64,000 nucleotides of DNA from UMGS1783 sp900555065 (GTDB taxonomy: Bacteria; Bacillota; Clostridia; Oscillospirales; UMGS1783), in the NCBI GenBank assembly GCA_937991645.1, contig CALKPL010000050.1, positions 49,727 to 113,726 of the forward strand. The letters are read 5' to 3'. A program made the translations under genes and the position numbers. The notes under the pieces were generated by a model that worked only from the letters and a program-made list of their open reading frames with translations, did no database searches and was not told the DNA's origin. Of the stretch, positions 40,900 to 50,148 are shown piece after piece. Positions within the stretch are counted from its first letter, which is position 1; every line of letters begins with the position of its first letter.

Positions 40900-41247
40900 G
40901 CGCATGACCCGATGCCGTTTACATGTTTGCAATCGGAAAAGCATAGACATGACGGATTCGGAGGGGGAGGGATTGTAGAACCTGCAAGTTTTGCAGCGCT
41001 ATCGTCACCGGAACAGGCGTATGCGGCGGACGGCGCTGCCCGCTGCCGCGCGTAACGCACGCCGGGCCGTCTGTGAAGGCTTTTCGGCCCCGCGGAGAAA
41101 GGGGGCGCGTTTATCTGAGAACGCGTCCCCTTTTGCGCAGGTCGCCGCGCGTCCCTGCCGCCGCTGTTCTTATGCGGAGGCATGTCTCATATTTTACGGC
41201 CCGCCCGCATATCATGCTAGAAGAAAAATAATGCTGGGGGGATTGTT
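40900..41247. other. Gene-free region with a second terminator-like hairpin
   Basis: No gene recognised in about 350 bases. A hairpin GGGGGCGCGTT/AACGCGTCCCC (41101-41130) followed by TTTT lies inside and ends no identified transcript. Confidence 0.5.
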
Positions 41248-42135
41248 GTGAAAAAACGGCGTTCGTACCATGTTTTCGCTCTGGGCGCCGTTACGCTTTG
41301 GGCGCTCGCCTATGTGCTTACCCGGCTTGCCCTGCGCTGTTTCAGCCCGTTCAGCCTCGGCTTTCTGCGCTATGCGACGGCGGCGATCGCCCTCGTTCCC
41401 GTTCTTGCCGTAACGCGCGCCCGGCCGCCGGCGCTGCGGGACTTCCCGCTTTTTCTGCTCTCTGGCGGGTTTGGATTTTTCCTGTATATGGTTGCGTTCA
41501 ACCTGGGTTCGGTCACCGTTCCGGCGGCCGAGAGCAGCGCGCTTGTCGCCACGGCGCCTATCCTCACCGCGCTGCTCGCCCGCGTCGTATTCCAGGAACG
41601 GCTTACGCTTGTGCAGTGGATTGCGATGGCGGTCGCTTTTTGCGGCATTGTTAACCTCACTCTGCCTGCGGGCGGAATGCATTTTTCCGGCGGCCTTTTA
41701 TGGATTCTGCTGTCCGTATTTTCCATGAGCGCGTACAACCTTGTCCAGAGAAAGTTAACCGGTCGATACAGCGCGCTGCAGTCGTCGGCGTACAGCATTG
41801 CGGCGGGCGCACTTCTGCTGAGCGTATTCGCGCCCAAGGCGGCGGGCGAACTGACGCGCGCGCCATGGGAAGCAGTGGCCGCTGTACTGGCCCTGGGCGT
41901 TCTTTGCGGTGCGGCGGCATATGGACTTTGGGCGGCGGCTTTGTCCCGCGCGCCGCGCACGTCGGCGGCCAGCAGCTACATGTTCCTCATCCCGCCACTG
42001 GCGGCCCTGTTCGGATACGTGGCCGCCGGCGAGCGTCCGACGTTGCACACCATCGCCGGCGGCGGGGTCATTCTCGCAGGTTTGCTCCTGTTTTATATGG
42101 GTGGAAAAACGCGACCCGGCCGTTTTTCCGGCTGA
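41248..42135 (+). CDS. EamA/DMT family transporter
   Basis: Drug/metabolite-transporter superfamily membrane protein, 295 residues with ten hydrophobic segments in two EamA repeats (about 8-135 and 148-285). Short positively charged loops fit the family (FSPFSLGFLRYATAAIAL near the first repeat). Substrate unknown; family members export amino acids, nucleosides or other metabolites. The start is GTG with GGGGGGA upstream. It stands alone between eno and the GAPDH operon. Confidence 0.9.
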   Translation: MKKRRSYHVFALGAVTLWALAYVLTRLALRCFSPFSLGFLRYATAAIALVPVLAVTRARPPALRDFPLFLLSGGFGFFLYMVAFNLGSVTVPAAESSALVATAPILTALLARVVFQERLTLVQWIAMAVAFCGIVNLTLPAGGMHFSGGLLWILLSVFSMSAYNLVQRKLTGRYSALQSSAYSIAAGALLLSVFAPKAAGELTRAPWEAVAAVLALGVLCGAAAYGLWAAALSRAPRTSAASSYMFLIPPLAALFGYVAAGERPTLHTIAGGGVILAGLLLFYMGGKTRPGRFSG

Positions 42136-42200
42136 TCATATGCCGGCATTCCGTCCAATAACAAATTTCCATGCTGACACCACGTCTGTTTTTGTCTATA

Positions 42201-42275
42201 ATTCATGAATAGATTAAAATTCATTCATGTAAATTTCCAAAAATACAGTAATAAATTTGTAAATTCATTGAATTT
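42201..42275. promoter_or_regulatory. ATTCA/TGAAT palindromes upstream of the GAPDH operon
   Basis: ATTCATGAAT (42201-42210), AATTCATTCAT (about 42218-42228) and AAATTCA-T-TGAATTT (42261-42275, overlapping the -35 box) form a cluster of related half-sites in an A/T-rich stretch. Confidence 0.5.
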
Positions 42276-42296
42276 TGCAAGGGCACTTGGTATAAT
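42268..42296 (+). promoter_or_regulatory. sigma-A promoter of the GAPDH-PGK-transaldolase operon
   Basis: TTGAAT (42268-42273) and TATAAT (42291-42296), 17-base spacer. Confidence 0.75.
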
Positions 42297-42350
42297 TTAC
42301 CCATAGAACCCCATGCATTATGGGAAAAACACAGGAAAGGCGGCGAATAC

Positions 42351-43376
42351 ATGAGCAAAATAAAAGTGGGCGTTGCAGGTTACGGCGTCATTGGACAGCG
42401 ACTGGCCGACGGCGTGGCGCGGCAGGGGGATATGGAGCTTGTCGGTATTGCGGATGTCGCGCCCACCCTTTCGGTAAGGGCGCTTGTAGAAAAGGGTATG
42501 CCCTATGCGTTTTACAATGCGTCCAGCGGCAATGAAGCGGCGTTGGCTGATGCCGGAGTGCCAGTGTCCGGCAGTTTCGAAGACCTCGTGTCACAGGTGG
42601 ATATCATGCTGGACGCCGCGCCGGGCGGGATCGGCGCGAAAAACAAGCAATTATATGCGCGTATGGGCCGCAAGGCGATCTTTCAGGGCGGAGAGAAAAA
42701 CAGCGTGGCAGATGTCTTTTTCCACGGTTACGCAAACTACTCCGCCGGCGTCGGCAGGGACTATCTGAAACTGACCAGCTGCAACACGACCGGCCTGATC
42801 CGCGCCGTGGACTGTCTCGACCGTGCGGCGGGCGTGACCAGGGTCGCCATTACCATTATTCGGCGCGTCGCCGATCCGGGCGACTATCACCGGGGCCTGA
42901 CCAACGCACTGCAACTTGAAAAGGCGCCCAGCCACCAGGCTGTGGACCTCATGAGCATTATGCCGCATATTGACGCGACTGGGATCCTTGTACATACGCC
43001 CGTAACGCATGGACATATCATAACCGTACTGGCGAGCACAAAGCGCAGGGTGGAAAAAGCCGAATTTCTGGAGATTGTCGGAAAACATCCGCGCATTCGC
43101 GTCGTACGTCTGGAGGATGGATTCCTCGGCAACGCTTCCCTGTTCCGATATGCGCGCGATCTGGGAAATCCGCGCGGCGATATGTATGAGATCGCGCTTT
43201 GGGATGAATCCATCGTCAATTCGGGTGACGATATCATGTTCGCGATCAACATACCGCAGGAGTCCGTCGTCATCCCGGAGAGTATTGACGGTATCCGCGC
43301 CGCCCTCTCCATGCAGACCGACGGCGCCGAGGGTGTGGCCAAGACCAACGAATACCTCGGCTTGAAATCACGTTGA
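42351..43376 (+). CDS. Type II (archaeal-type) glyceraldehyde-3-phosphate dehydrogenase
   Basis: Oxidises glyceraldehyde 3-phosphate to 1,3-bisphosphoglycerate. The 341 residues follow the archaeal class, not the usual bacterial GapA: Rossmann KVGVAGYGVIGQRLADGV, the catalytic Cys144 in SCNTTGL (GapA has SCTTNC), and a His-rich HTPVTHGHI in the catalytic domain. AGGAAAGG lies upstream of the ATG. It heads a six-gene operon with 12-31 base gaps and is followed by an archaeal-type PGK, so the two likely work in series. Cofactor preference (NAD or NADP) cannot be read here. Confidence 0.9.
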   Translation: MSKIKVGVAGYGVIGQRLADGVARQGDMELVGIADVAPTLSVRALVEKGMPYAFYNASSGNEAALADAGVPVSGSFEDLVSQVDIMLDAAPGGIGAKNKQLYARMGRKAIFQGGEKNSVADVFFHGYANYSAGVGRDYLKLTSCNTTGLIRAVDCLDRAAGVTRVAITIIRRVADPGDYHRGLTNALQLEKAPSHQAVDLMSIMPHIDATGILVHTPVTHGHIITVLASTKRRVEKAEFLEIVGKHPRIRVVRLEDGFLGNASLFRYARDLGNPRGDMYEIALWDESIVNSGDDIMFAINIPQESVVIPESIDGIRAALSMQTDGAEGVAKTNEYLGLKSR

Positions 43377-43388
43377 CAGGGGCGCGCC

Positions 43389-44645
43389 ATGAAATACGGA
43401 ATCCATACGTTAGACGACTTTGATGTGCGCGGCAAGACAGTGCTTATGCGCATCGACATCAATCAACCGGTGGACTGGGAAAGCGGCCGGCTCAAGGACA
43501 TTACACGGATAGAGGCGAGCGTCCCCACCATACATGAACTTGCAGATCGCGGCGCGCGGCTCGTCCTGCTCGCGCATCAGGGCAGCGATATTGAATATGA
43601 GAACTTTGCGTCGCTGGATCTGCACGGCGGCGTGCTGCGCGAGCTATTGGGCCGGGACGTGCGTTTTGTAGACGACGTTTGCGGACCCGCGGCTCGGGCT
43701 GCGATTTTGGCTCTGCGCGACGGCGAGATACTGCTGCTGGACAACGTGCGTTTTATGGCTGAGGAGATGACCCTGTTTGAACGCAAGCTGAATCTGGACG
43801 TCCCGGCTATGCAGCGCACGCAGGTTGTCGCCAAGCTCGCGCCTCTCGGCGATCTGTTCGTATGCGACGCGTTTGCCGCCGCCCACCGCGCCCAGCCGAC
43901 GCTGATGGGCTTTGCGGGCCTGATGCCCGTCGCGATGGGCCGGCTGTTTGAGAAGGAGTATACCGAGCTTTCAGCCCTGCTGGAGTCACCTGTCCACCCA
44001 TCCGTATTCTGTCTCGGCGGCGCAAAAATTGCCGATGCGTTTATGATGATGGGCAAGGTCTGCAAAGACGGCGTGGCCGACGAAGTGCTGTGCGGCGGCC
44101 TTGTCGGGCAGGTTATGCTCATAGCCGCCGGCGTCGACCTGGGCGCGGCCTCCGTCGAGTTCATACGCCGGAAACATCTCTGGGAGCATGTGGAGACGGC
44201 CAGACGGCTGCTGAACGACTATGGCGAAAAGTTTATCATGCCATCCGATATGGCGTATGTTGAAAACGGCATGCGCGTTGAGGTGCCGGTGTCGGAGCTG
44301 CCGGTCGCGCCCATTCTGCTGGATATCGGCCGACATACGGCGGCGCGGTACGCGACCCGGATTGCGGCTGCGAACACCGTGTTTCTCAACGGCCCTATGG
44401 GCGTATATGAAGACCCCGTCACCGAGACTGGCACAAGAACGGTATTTGAGGCCGTCGCCAACGCGGCGGCACACACTGTGGTCGGCGGGGGGGACAGTAT
44501 CTCTGCGCTCAACAAATACGGCCTGGCAAAGAAGATCGACTATGTCTGCACCGGCGGCGGCGCCATGGTCCGATTCCTGACGGGAGATGATCTGCCAGTC
44601 GTGGAGGCGCTGAAATACGGATCAGAAAAAATGAAACAAAATTAA
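43389..44645 (+). CDS. Phosphoglycerate kinase, archaeal-type
   Basis: Transfers phosphate from 1,3-bisphosphoglycerate to ADP. 418 residues. The N-terminal substrate domain reads VLMRIDINQPVDWESG and VLLAHQG, as in archaeal PGKs, where bacterial ones have RVDFNVP and SHLGRP. Other sites seen: LDNVRFMAEEM, DAFAAAHRAQPTL, GGAKIADAF, NGPMGVYEDP and VVGGGDSISALNKYG with TGGGA near the end. It starts 12 bases after GAPDH. Together they form a compact ATP-yielding step within the operon. Confidence 0.88.
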   Translation: MKYGIHTLDDFDVRGKTVLMRIDINQPVDWESGRLKDITRIEASVPTIHELADRGARLVLLAHQGSDIEYENFASLDLHGGVLRELLGRDVRFVDDVCGPAARAAILALRDGEILLLDNVRFMAEEMTLFERKLNLDVPAMQRTQVVAKLAPLGDLFVCDAFAAAHRAQPTLMGFAGLMPVAMGRLFEKEYTELSALLESPVHPSVFCLGGAKIADAFMMMGKVCKDGVADEVLCGGLVGQVMLIAAGVDLGAASVEFIRRKHLWEHVETARRLLNDYGEKFIMPSDMAYVENGMRVEVPVSELPVAPILLDIGRHTAARYATRIAAANTVFLNGPMGVYEDPVTETGTRTVFEAVANAAAHTVVGGGDSISALNKYGLAKKIDYVCTGGGAMVRFLTGDDLPVVEALKYGSEKMKQN

Positions 44646-44660
44646 GGAGGAATACAGAAT

Positions 44661-45596
44661 ATGAAAGCGAATTACAAAGTTATATCCGAACATTTGCACC
44701 GCTGCGGCGAGACGCCGATGTGGGACGACAGAAAGAAGCAGTTCTGGTGGTCGGATATGCTTGCGGGCGAGCTCTACCGCTACGATCCGAAAACTGGCGA
44801 GGTGGTGCTTGCCGGCAAAGGAAACCATGTTTCGGGTTTCACCATGAACGAACAGGGCGGACTTGTATGCGCCACGCATGAGGGCCTGTGCCTGTTTGAC
44901 GAGCAGCAGGGTTTCACTCTGCTCGCCGACGCCTTCGCCGGACAGCCGTTGCGCTCCAACGACGCGACGGCGGACGCGCGCGGCCGTTTTATCTTCGGCA
45001 CCACTTTCTATGACGCGGACAAAGACCCCGGCGGGTATATGCTTGGCAGAATCTACAGTGTGGATACGGATGGGACGATCCGTATTTTGGACGAGGGATT
45101 CCACATGACAAACGGCATCGGATTTTCGCCCGATGATAAAACCATCTACATAACTGAAACGGTTAAGCGCATTATCTATGCCTACGACTATGACATTGAA
45201 ACCGGCGCAGTCTCCAATAAGCGCGATTTTATCACCGTACCCGACACGGAAGGGATACCGGACGGCATGACGGTCGACGCCGAGGGCGGGATCTGGTCGG
45301 CGCAGTGGTATGGAAGCTGCATTATGCATTACGATTCCAACGGCAAATTTCTGGAGAAAATCGACACGCCCGAGCCGCAGACTTCTTCGCTCGTGTTCGG
45401 CGGCGAGGATATGACCGACGTGCTTGTGACCACGGCGGGTACATGGGCCTACCTGCCGTTCAAGCCGATTGGATACGATTACGACGCGAACACGAAATAC
45501 CTGGGCGGCAAGATCCTGATGTACAATTTCGGCGTCAAGGGCAGGCCTGAGAATTTCGCCAATATTTCCGCCGCGGCATTTGCAGACCGTGCGTAA
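44661..45596 (+). CDS. SMP-30/gluconolactonase family protein
   Basis: Predicted sugar-lactone hydrolase with a six-bladed propeller, 311 residues. Metal ligands of the family are in place: Glu17 in GETPMWDD, the Asn in MTNGIGFSPDDKTIYITE and the Asp in IPDGMTVDAEGGIW. No signal peptide, so cytoplasmic. AAGGAGG precedes the ATG. Beside two dehydrogenases it should open the lactone they form. Which sugar acid results is unknown. Confidence 0.9.
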   Translation: MKANYKVISEHLHRCGETPMWDDRKKQFWWSDMLAGELYRYDPKTGEVVLAGKGNHVSGFTMNEQGGLVCATHEGLCLFDEQQGFTLLADAFAGQPLRSNDATADARGRFIFGTTFYDADKDPGGYMLGRIYSVDTDGTIRILDEGFHMTNGIGFSPDDKTIYITETVKRIIYAYDYDIETGAVSNKRDFITVPDTEGIPDGMTVDAEGGIWSAQWYGSCIMHYDSNGKFLEKIDTPEPQTSSLVFGGEDMTDVLVTTAGTWAYLPFKPIGYDYDANTKYLGGKILMYNFGVKGRPENFANISAAAFADRA

Positions 45597-45613
45597 GAGA
45601 AAGGAGAAAGAAC

Positions 45614-46531
45614 ATGTCTTATGAGATCAAATTGAGAAATCCGGAAGAAGACGAGGTTCTTCGTCGCATAGAGGATAGATTTGACGTTCCGCCGATCGAG
45701 GACAGCCTGCGCGATTCAGTCGTCATTGTCACGGGCGGCACCACGGGCATTGGCCGCGGCTGCGTCCACGGCTTTATGGGCGTGGGCGCGCACGTCGTGT
45801 TCTGCGGCAGGGACGAGGCGCGCGGCCGGGCCGTGGAAGCGGACATGAACCGGCGCTACCCGAACCAGAAATGCATATTCAAAATCGTCGACGTAACAGT
45901 CGAACAGGAGATCATCGACCTTGTCGAGTTCACAGCCAAGGAATTCGGGCGTATCAACACCCTGGTCAATAACGCGGGATATTTTCCCCTTCAACGTCCG
46001 AGCGACGTGATCACCGCCGATGAGTTCCGACATGTTCTCGACACAAATCTGGTCGCCTATTTCATCGGCATCCGCACGGCTCTGCCATATCTGCGCAAGA
46101 CCAAGGGCAGCGTCATCAATATCGGCAGCGTCGTCGGGACTATGGGCGACGAAGGCAGCGCCGCCTATTCGGCAACCAAGGGCGCCATACAGGCGATGAC
46201 GCGGACCATCGCGACCGACGAGGGCGCATACGGCGTTCGCATCAACGAGGTGAAACCCGGACATATCAACACCGACATGTTCCGTAAAACAACCAGTCAA
46301 CAGGCGGATATGAAAGGATTTGTGGACTATTCCGACACGCTCCAGTGGCTGGGCCGCGGCGGTACTTCCGCCGAGATCGCGAGCGCCGTTATGTTCCTTG
46401 CCTCCGACTGGGCGAGTTTTATCACCGGCGCATATATCCATGTCACCGGCGGCTATGAGATTGGCGAAGGTCCCAAGCAAAAGAATCCGTTCCTCGCCGA
46501 CTGGACGGATATGCAGAAAATTGCAGATTGA
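45614..46531 (+). CDS. SDR family oxidoreductase
   Basis: NAD(P)-dependent short-chain dehydrogenase, 305 residues, with a 35-residue N-terminal extension before the Rossmann motif TGGTTGIGRGC. NNAGYFP, a Ser in INIGSVVG and the catalytic AYSATKGA are intact. Length and extension suggest a sugar or polyol dehydrogenase subgroup. It lies between the lactonase and the zinc alcohol dehydrogenase and is probably one of two oxidation steps in the pathway. AAAGGAG precedes the ATG. Confidence 0.9.
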   Translation: MSYEIKLRNPEEDEVLRRIEDRFDVPPIEDSLRDSVVIVTGGTTGIGRGCVHGFMGVGAHVVFCGRDEARGRAVEADMNRRYPNQKCIFKIVDVTVEQEIIDLVEFTAKEFGRINTLVNNAGYFPLQRPSDVITADEFRHVLDTNLVAYFIGIRTALPYLRKTKGSVINIGSVVGTMGDEGSAAYSATKGAIQAMTRTIATDEGAYGVRINEVKPGHINTDMFRKTTSQQADMKGFVDYSDTLQWLGRGGTSAEIASAVMFLASDWASFITGAYIHVTGGYEIGEGPKQKNPFLADWTDMQKIAD

Positions 46532-46552
46532 CAGGGAATCGAGGTGTAAGCC

Positions 46553-47614
46553 ATGTCCGCAACAATGAAGGGCTTGTGCAAACTGGCCAAGGGACCGGGC
46601 CTGACCGAAGTGGTTGATATCGACGTTCCCGAACTCCCCGCAGACGACTGGGTGCTTATAAAGATTAAAGCGGCTGGCCTGTGCGCTACCGATCTGCACG
46701 TCTACCATGACGAGTTCCGTTACTGGCCGCCCGTCGTGCTGGGCCATGAGTTCTCCGGCCAGGTCGTGCAGGTCGGAAGCAGTGTCACCAATTTCGCGGT
46801 TGGCGACCGCGTCGTTGCAGAACCGAAAAACGAAGCCTGCGGCAAATGCGACGTCTGCCGAGAGGGCAAGATCAATCTGTGCCTGCACCGGCGCGCGCCG
46901 GGCTGGGGCGTGCACGGCGGTATGACAAGTTATATCGCCATGCCTGAGTTCCTTGTGCACCGCATCCCTGAAGGGGTGAGTTACGATATCGCGGCCCTGT
47001 GCGAGCCGATGGCCTGCATTGTCTACGCGGTGACCGAGCGTGCGAAACTTGAGTGCTCTGACGTAGTCTATATTTCAGGAGCGGGACCCATGGGCGTGCT
47101 GAGCGCCTTTGTCGCCAAGTCCTGCGGCGCTTCCAAAGTCGTTATGAGCGGTATGACCAAAAGCGAGGCTGTGCGGTTTCCCGCGGCCCTCAAGGTCGGC
47201 GCCGACTATGTGCTCAACGTGGAAAAGGAAGATCCTGTGAAATTTGTCATGGAGCTGACCGGCGGCCGGGGCGCGGACCTCGTGGTGGAGACGAGCGGCG
47301 CGGCGCCCGCCATTGCCGCGATGACGGATCTGATCAAGCCCTGCGGACGGATCAGCGGCATTGGCATCGCCGCCCGGGATCTTACTCCCATTAAGTGGAA
47401 CGAGGCTATGTATAAGCAGCTCGACATTTATTTTAACTTCAGCTCCAGCTACGCCTCCTGGGACAAATCCCTCAAGCTTATGCAGACTACAAAGTATGAC
47501 CTGAACCATGTGATTACCCACCGTACGACGATCGACAACTGGAAACAGGTGTTTGAAGACATTGAGCAGGAACGCGGCGTAAAGGCCATGTTCGTTCCGG
47601 CCGATGAGCTGTGA
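46553..47614 (+). CDS. Zinc-dependent alcohol dehydrogenase
   Basis: Medium-chain dehydrogenase, 353 residues, of the sorbitol/threonine dehydrogenase type. Catalytic zinc ligands are in AAGLCATDLHVYHD and LGHEFSGQV; the structural zinc set is CGKCDVCREGKINLC; the cofactor motif is ISGAGPMGVL. Substrate unknown; polyols or sugars are likely given the operon. GAGGTG precedes the ATG, 21 bases after the SDR. Confidence 0.92.
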   Translation: MSATMKGLCKLAKGPGLTEVVDIDVPELPADDWVLIKIKAAGLCATDLHVYHDEFRYWPPVVLGHEFSGQVVQVGSSVTNFAVGDRVVAEPKNEACGKCDVCREGKINLCLHRRAPGWGVHGGMTSYIAMPEFLVHRIPEGVSYDIAALCEPMACIVYAVTERAKLECSDVVYISGAGPMGVLSAFVAKSCGASKVVMSGMTKSEAVRFPAALKVGADYVLNVEKEDPVKFVMELTGGRGADLVVETSGAAPAIAAMTDLIKPCGRISGIGIAARDLTPIKWNEAMYKQLDIYFNFSSSYASWDKSLKLMQTTKYDLNHVITHRTTIDNWKQVFEDIEQERGVKAMFVPADEL

Positions 47615-47645
47615 ACAGACAGGCGAACAGGAGGGATAAGTTGTT

Positions 47646-48761
47646 ATGAACGGCGAAGATCGAGGTGGAATCAATGTCACAGGCAGAAAAACGGAATCCA
47701 ATGGCAGGGAATTGAATTATCTGGAGTGGCTGTCGGCGCACACACCGACAAAATGGTGGCATGACAGCGCCATCCCGGATGAAATCGAGCGCGGCCTGTC
47801 CATGGGCGCGCTTGGGATTACAACGAACCCTGTTCTGACGTACAAGACCTTCAACGCCTGTCCGGACTACTGGCGCGATCGCGTCGCGGCCGTCCCGGAT
47901 GAGCTGGACTTTGCCGCGCGCGCGGAAGAGATGCTTCGGATCGTCGCTACAGATGCGGCCAGCCGCGTACACGGCGTTTTTGAGCGTACCGGCGGCGCGC
48001 ACGGATATGCTTTCGGCCAGCTCAATCCGACTCTCGCTGCCGATTTTGAGGGTATGCTCGAGATGGGCCGACGGGTCAGGACCTGGGCTCCGAACGTCGC
48101 TGTCAAGCTCCCTACCACAAAGGCCGGCGTGGAGGTGATCGAGGAACTGGCGGCGCTCGGCGTACCCCTATGCGCTACGTTGAACTTTTCCGTTGCGCAG
48201 GCTGTCGCTGTTTCAGAGGCGTACGAACGCGGCGCGAACCGCGCCGCCGCGGCCGGCATAGAGGTTCGTCCCTGTTTCGCCGTTCAGCAGCTGGGGCGCT
48301 TTGACGACTATCTGCGCGACGTGAACAAGGACCTGCGCGCCGGCCTTGATGAATCGGACATCGCCCAGGCTGGCCTTGCCATTACCAAGCGCTCCTACCA
48401 GCTTGCAAAAGAGCGAGGGTACCGCGCCGTTATTATGCCGGCCGGGCTGCGCGAAGTGTACCATCTGACCGAGCTTGCGGGCGCGGAAATGGCGTTTTCC
48501 CTCCATCCGCGTATTCAGCAGATGGTATTGGATGCGGATCCGCCCCGTGTCGAACGCATCGAAGAGCCGGTAGACCCGGACACGCTGGAACGGCTTATGC
48601 AGGTAACGGAGTTTCGCCGCGCCTATTTGGAAGACGGCCTTGCACCCGAGGAATTTTTCACCTTCGGCGTCACGCAAAAGACCCTGTCCCAGTTTGTGGA
48701 GACGGGCTGGGCTATGCTTGAGGTGTATGGAAGCAATAAGATGTCAACGCGCTGGACCTGA
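47646..48761 (+). CDS. Transaldolase family protein
   Basis: Class I aldolase fold, 371 residues, longer than fructose-6-phosphate aldolase and similar in size to true transaldolase. GITTNPVLTYKTF is the phosphate-binding N-terminal motif; the Schiff-base Lys is in VAVKLPTTKAGVEVIEEL; LCATLNFSVAQAV and the C-terminal FTFGVTQKTL follow. It may cleave or transfer a dihydroxyacetone unit to give a triose phosphate for the GAPDH/PGK pair in the same operon (inference). AGGAGGG precedes the ATG. It ends the operon; a terminator lies about 130 bases on. Confidence 0.85.
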   Translation: MNGEDRGGINVTGRKTESNGRELNYLEWLSAHTPTKWWHDSAIPDEIERGLSMGALGITTNPVLTYKTFNACPDYWRDRVAAVPDELDFAARAEEMLRIVATDAASRVHGVFERTGGAHGYAFGQLNPTLAADFEGMLEMGRRVRTWAPNVAVKLPTTKAGVEVIEELAALGVPLCATLNFSVAQAVAVSEAYERGANRAAAAGIEVRPCFAVQQLGRFDDYLRDVNKDLRAGLDESDIAQAGLAITKRSYQLAKERGYRAVIMPAGLREVYHLTELAGAEMAFSLHPRIQQMVLDADPPRVERIEEPVDPDTLERLMQVTEFRRAYLEDGLAPEEFFTFGVTQKTLSQFVETGWAMLEVYGSNKMSTRWT

Positions 48762-48887
48762 CGCCGCCGTCTGCGCCCGCCGCGGCATGCAGCCGGGCAC
48801 ATCGCTTGCGTTTGCCGCCCCGGTACGGCGCCCGCTGCGCAGCGGACCTGCGGTGCCCCCTTCTCGCGGGCGGCCTCCGCCGCGCCG

Positions 48888-48926
48888 TACGCCCGGCCTG
48901 AAAACATTCCGGCCGGGCGTATTTTT
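48888..48926 (+). terminator. Terminator of the GAPDH-transaldolase operon
   Basis: Eleven-base arms TACGCCCGGCC/GGCCGGGCGTA, 12-base loop, then TTTTT. Confidence 0.85.
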
Positions 48927-49051
48927 GTTATGGCGCCTTGGCGGCCGACCTGCCGCCGTCTTATGTCGTTTCACGGGAGAGAAGCCGGAAACAGCGCGTA
49001 TTTCCCCGGAAATTGTTGCAGGATTGCGCATGGTTTCTTGCTTTGCAAATA

Positions 49052-49080
49052 TTGCATATATGTACAATATATGGTATAAT
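49052..49080 (+). promoter_or_regulatory. sigma-A promoter of the nucleoside hydrolase gene, with inverted repeat
   Basis: TTGCAT (49052-49057) and TATAAT (49075-49080), 17-base spacer. ATATTG/CAATAT (49049-49054 and 49065-49070) overlaps the -35 box and spacer and could be an operator. Confidence 0.65.
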
Positions 49081-49192
49081 AACTACATATACGCGCCCGT
49101 TATATATTTGCGCGCCGGGGAAACGCCCCGGCCGTTTTATGAGCGCACGCCCCAAAATGACCGCCGGGGGGAAACTTGAGGAGGAAAACACG

Positions 49193-50110
49193 ATGACGCG
49201 CGAACAGCTTCTGAAAAATCTTGAGAGCCCGAAGGGCGAAATAGACGTCGTGCTGGATACGGATACTTTTAACGAGACGGACGACCAGTACGCCCTGGCT
49301 TACCTTGTGCGCTATGGGGACAGGCTCCGCCTGAAGGGCCTGTACGCCGCGCCGTTTACTGTGGAAGGAAAGGCCAAAGACGCGGCGGAGGGCATGGAAA
49401 AAAGCTACAACGAGATTCTTCACATCCTTTCGCTTATGGGCAGGGAGGACCTGTACCCGCTCGTATATCGCGGTTCGGACCGCTATCTGCCCGATGAGAA
49501 CACGCCTGTGGATTCGGACGCCGCGCGCCGCCTTGCAGCGCTGGCCATGGAGTACACGCCTGAGCGTCCGCTCTACGTCGTCGCCATCGGCGCGATTACA
49601 AACGTTGCTTCCGCGCTGCTGCTCAACCCCGATATCCGCGACCGGATCGTGATCGTGTGGCTGGGCGGGCACGCTTACCACTGGGAGGACACGAAGGAAT
49701 TCAACATGTACCAGGATGTGGCCGCCGCGCGCATTGTGTTCGGCTGCGGCGCGCCGCTCGTACAGCTGCCATGCATGGGCGTTGTGAGCCATTTCGTCAC
49801 AACCGGCCCGGAGCTGGAGGCGCACATGCGCGGCAAAAACAGCCTGTGCGATTACCTTTTGGATCTGACGACGAGTGAAGCGCTGTTCTACGGCGGCAAC
49901 GACTGCTGGAGCCGTATCGTATGGGATGTGACGGCCGTCGCCTGGTTGCTGGGCGGGGATTACCTGCGCGACCGCGTTGTGGACAGTCCCGTTGTGGAGT
50001 ACGACGGGACGTACAGCTTTCCCACAGGCCGGCACCCTATAAAATATGTGCATTATGTAGACCGTGACAAGCTGTTTTCCGATCTGTTCGCAAAGCTGGG
50101 CGGTCAATGA
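49193..50110 (+). CDS. Nucleoside hydrolase-like protein
   Basis: Predicted ribohydrolase of the inosine-uridine-preferring family, 305 residues. The metal-binding N-terminus reads LDTDTFNETDDQYALAYLVR, a variant of the canonical DTDPGIDD with the paired Asp retained; GAITNVASALLLNP and WLGGHAYHWEDTKEFNMYQD correspond to the second metal/ribose region. The actual nucleoside is unknown. GAGGAGG precedes the chosen ATG; upstream codons lie over the promoter. Confidence 0.85.
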   Translation: MTREQLLKNLESPKGEIDVVLDTDTFNETDDQYALAYLVRYGDRLRLKGLYAAPFTVEGKAKDAAEGMEKSYNEILHILSLMGREDLYPLVYRGSDRYLPDENTPVDSDAARRLAALAMEYTPERPLYVVAIGAITNVASALLLNPDIRDRIVIVWLGGHAYHWEDTKEFNMYQDVAAARIVFGCGAPLVQLPCMGVVSHFVTTGPELEAHMRGKNSLCDYLLDLTTSEALFYGGNDCWSRIVWDVTAVAWLLGGDYLRDRVVDSPVVEYDGTYSFPTGRHPIKYVHYVDRDKLFSDLFAKLGGQ

Positions 50111-50148
50111 CAATGCCGGCGGCAAATAATTGAGGAAGAGGAAATTGC

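Noticed and set aside
42351..48761. Sulfoquinovose (sulfo-transaldolase) pathway
   Set aside because: A transaldolase is present, but no sulfoquinovosidase, isomerase, sulfolactaldehyde enzyme or sulfonate exporter accompanies it.
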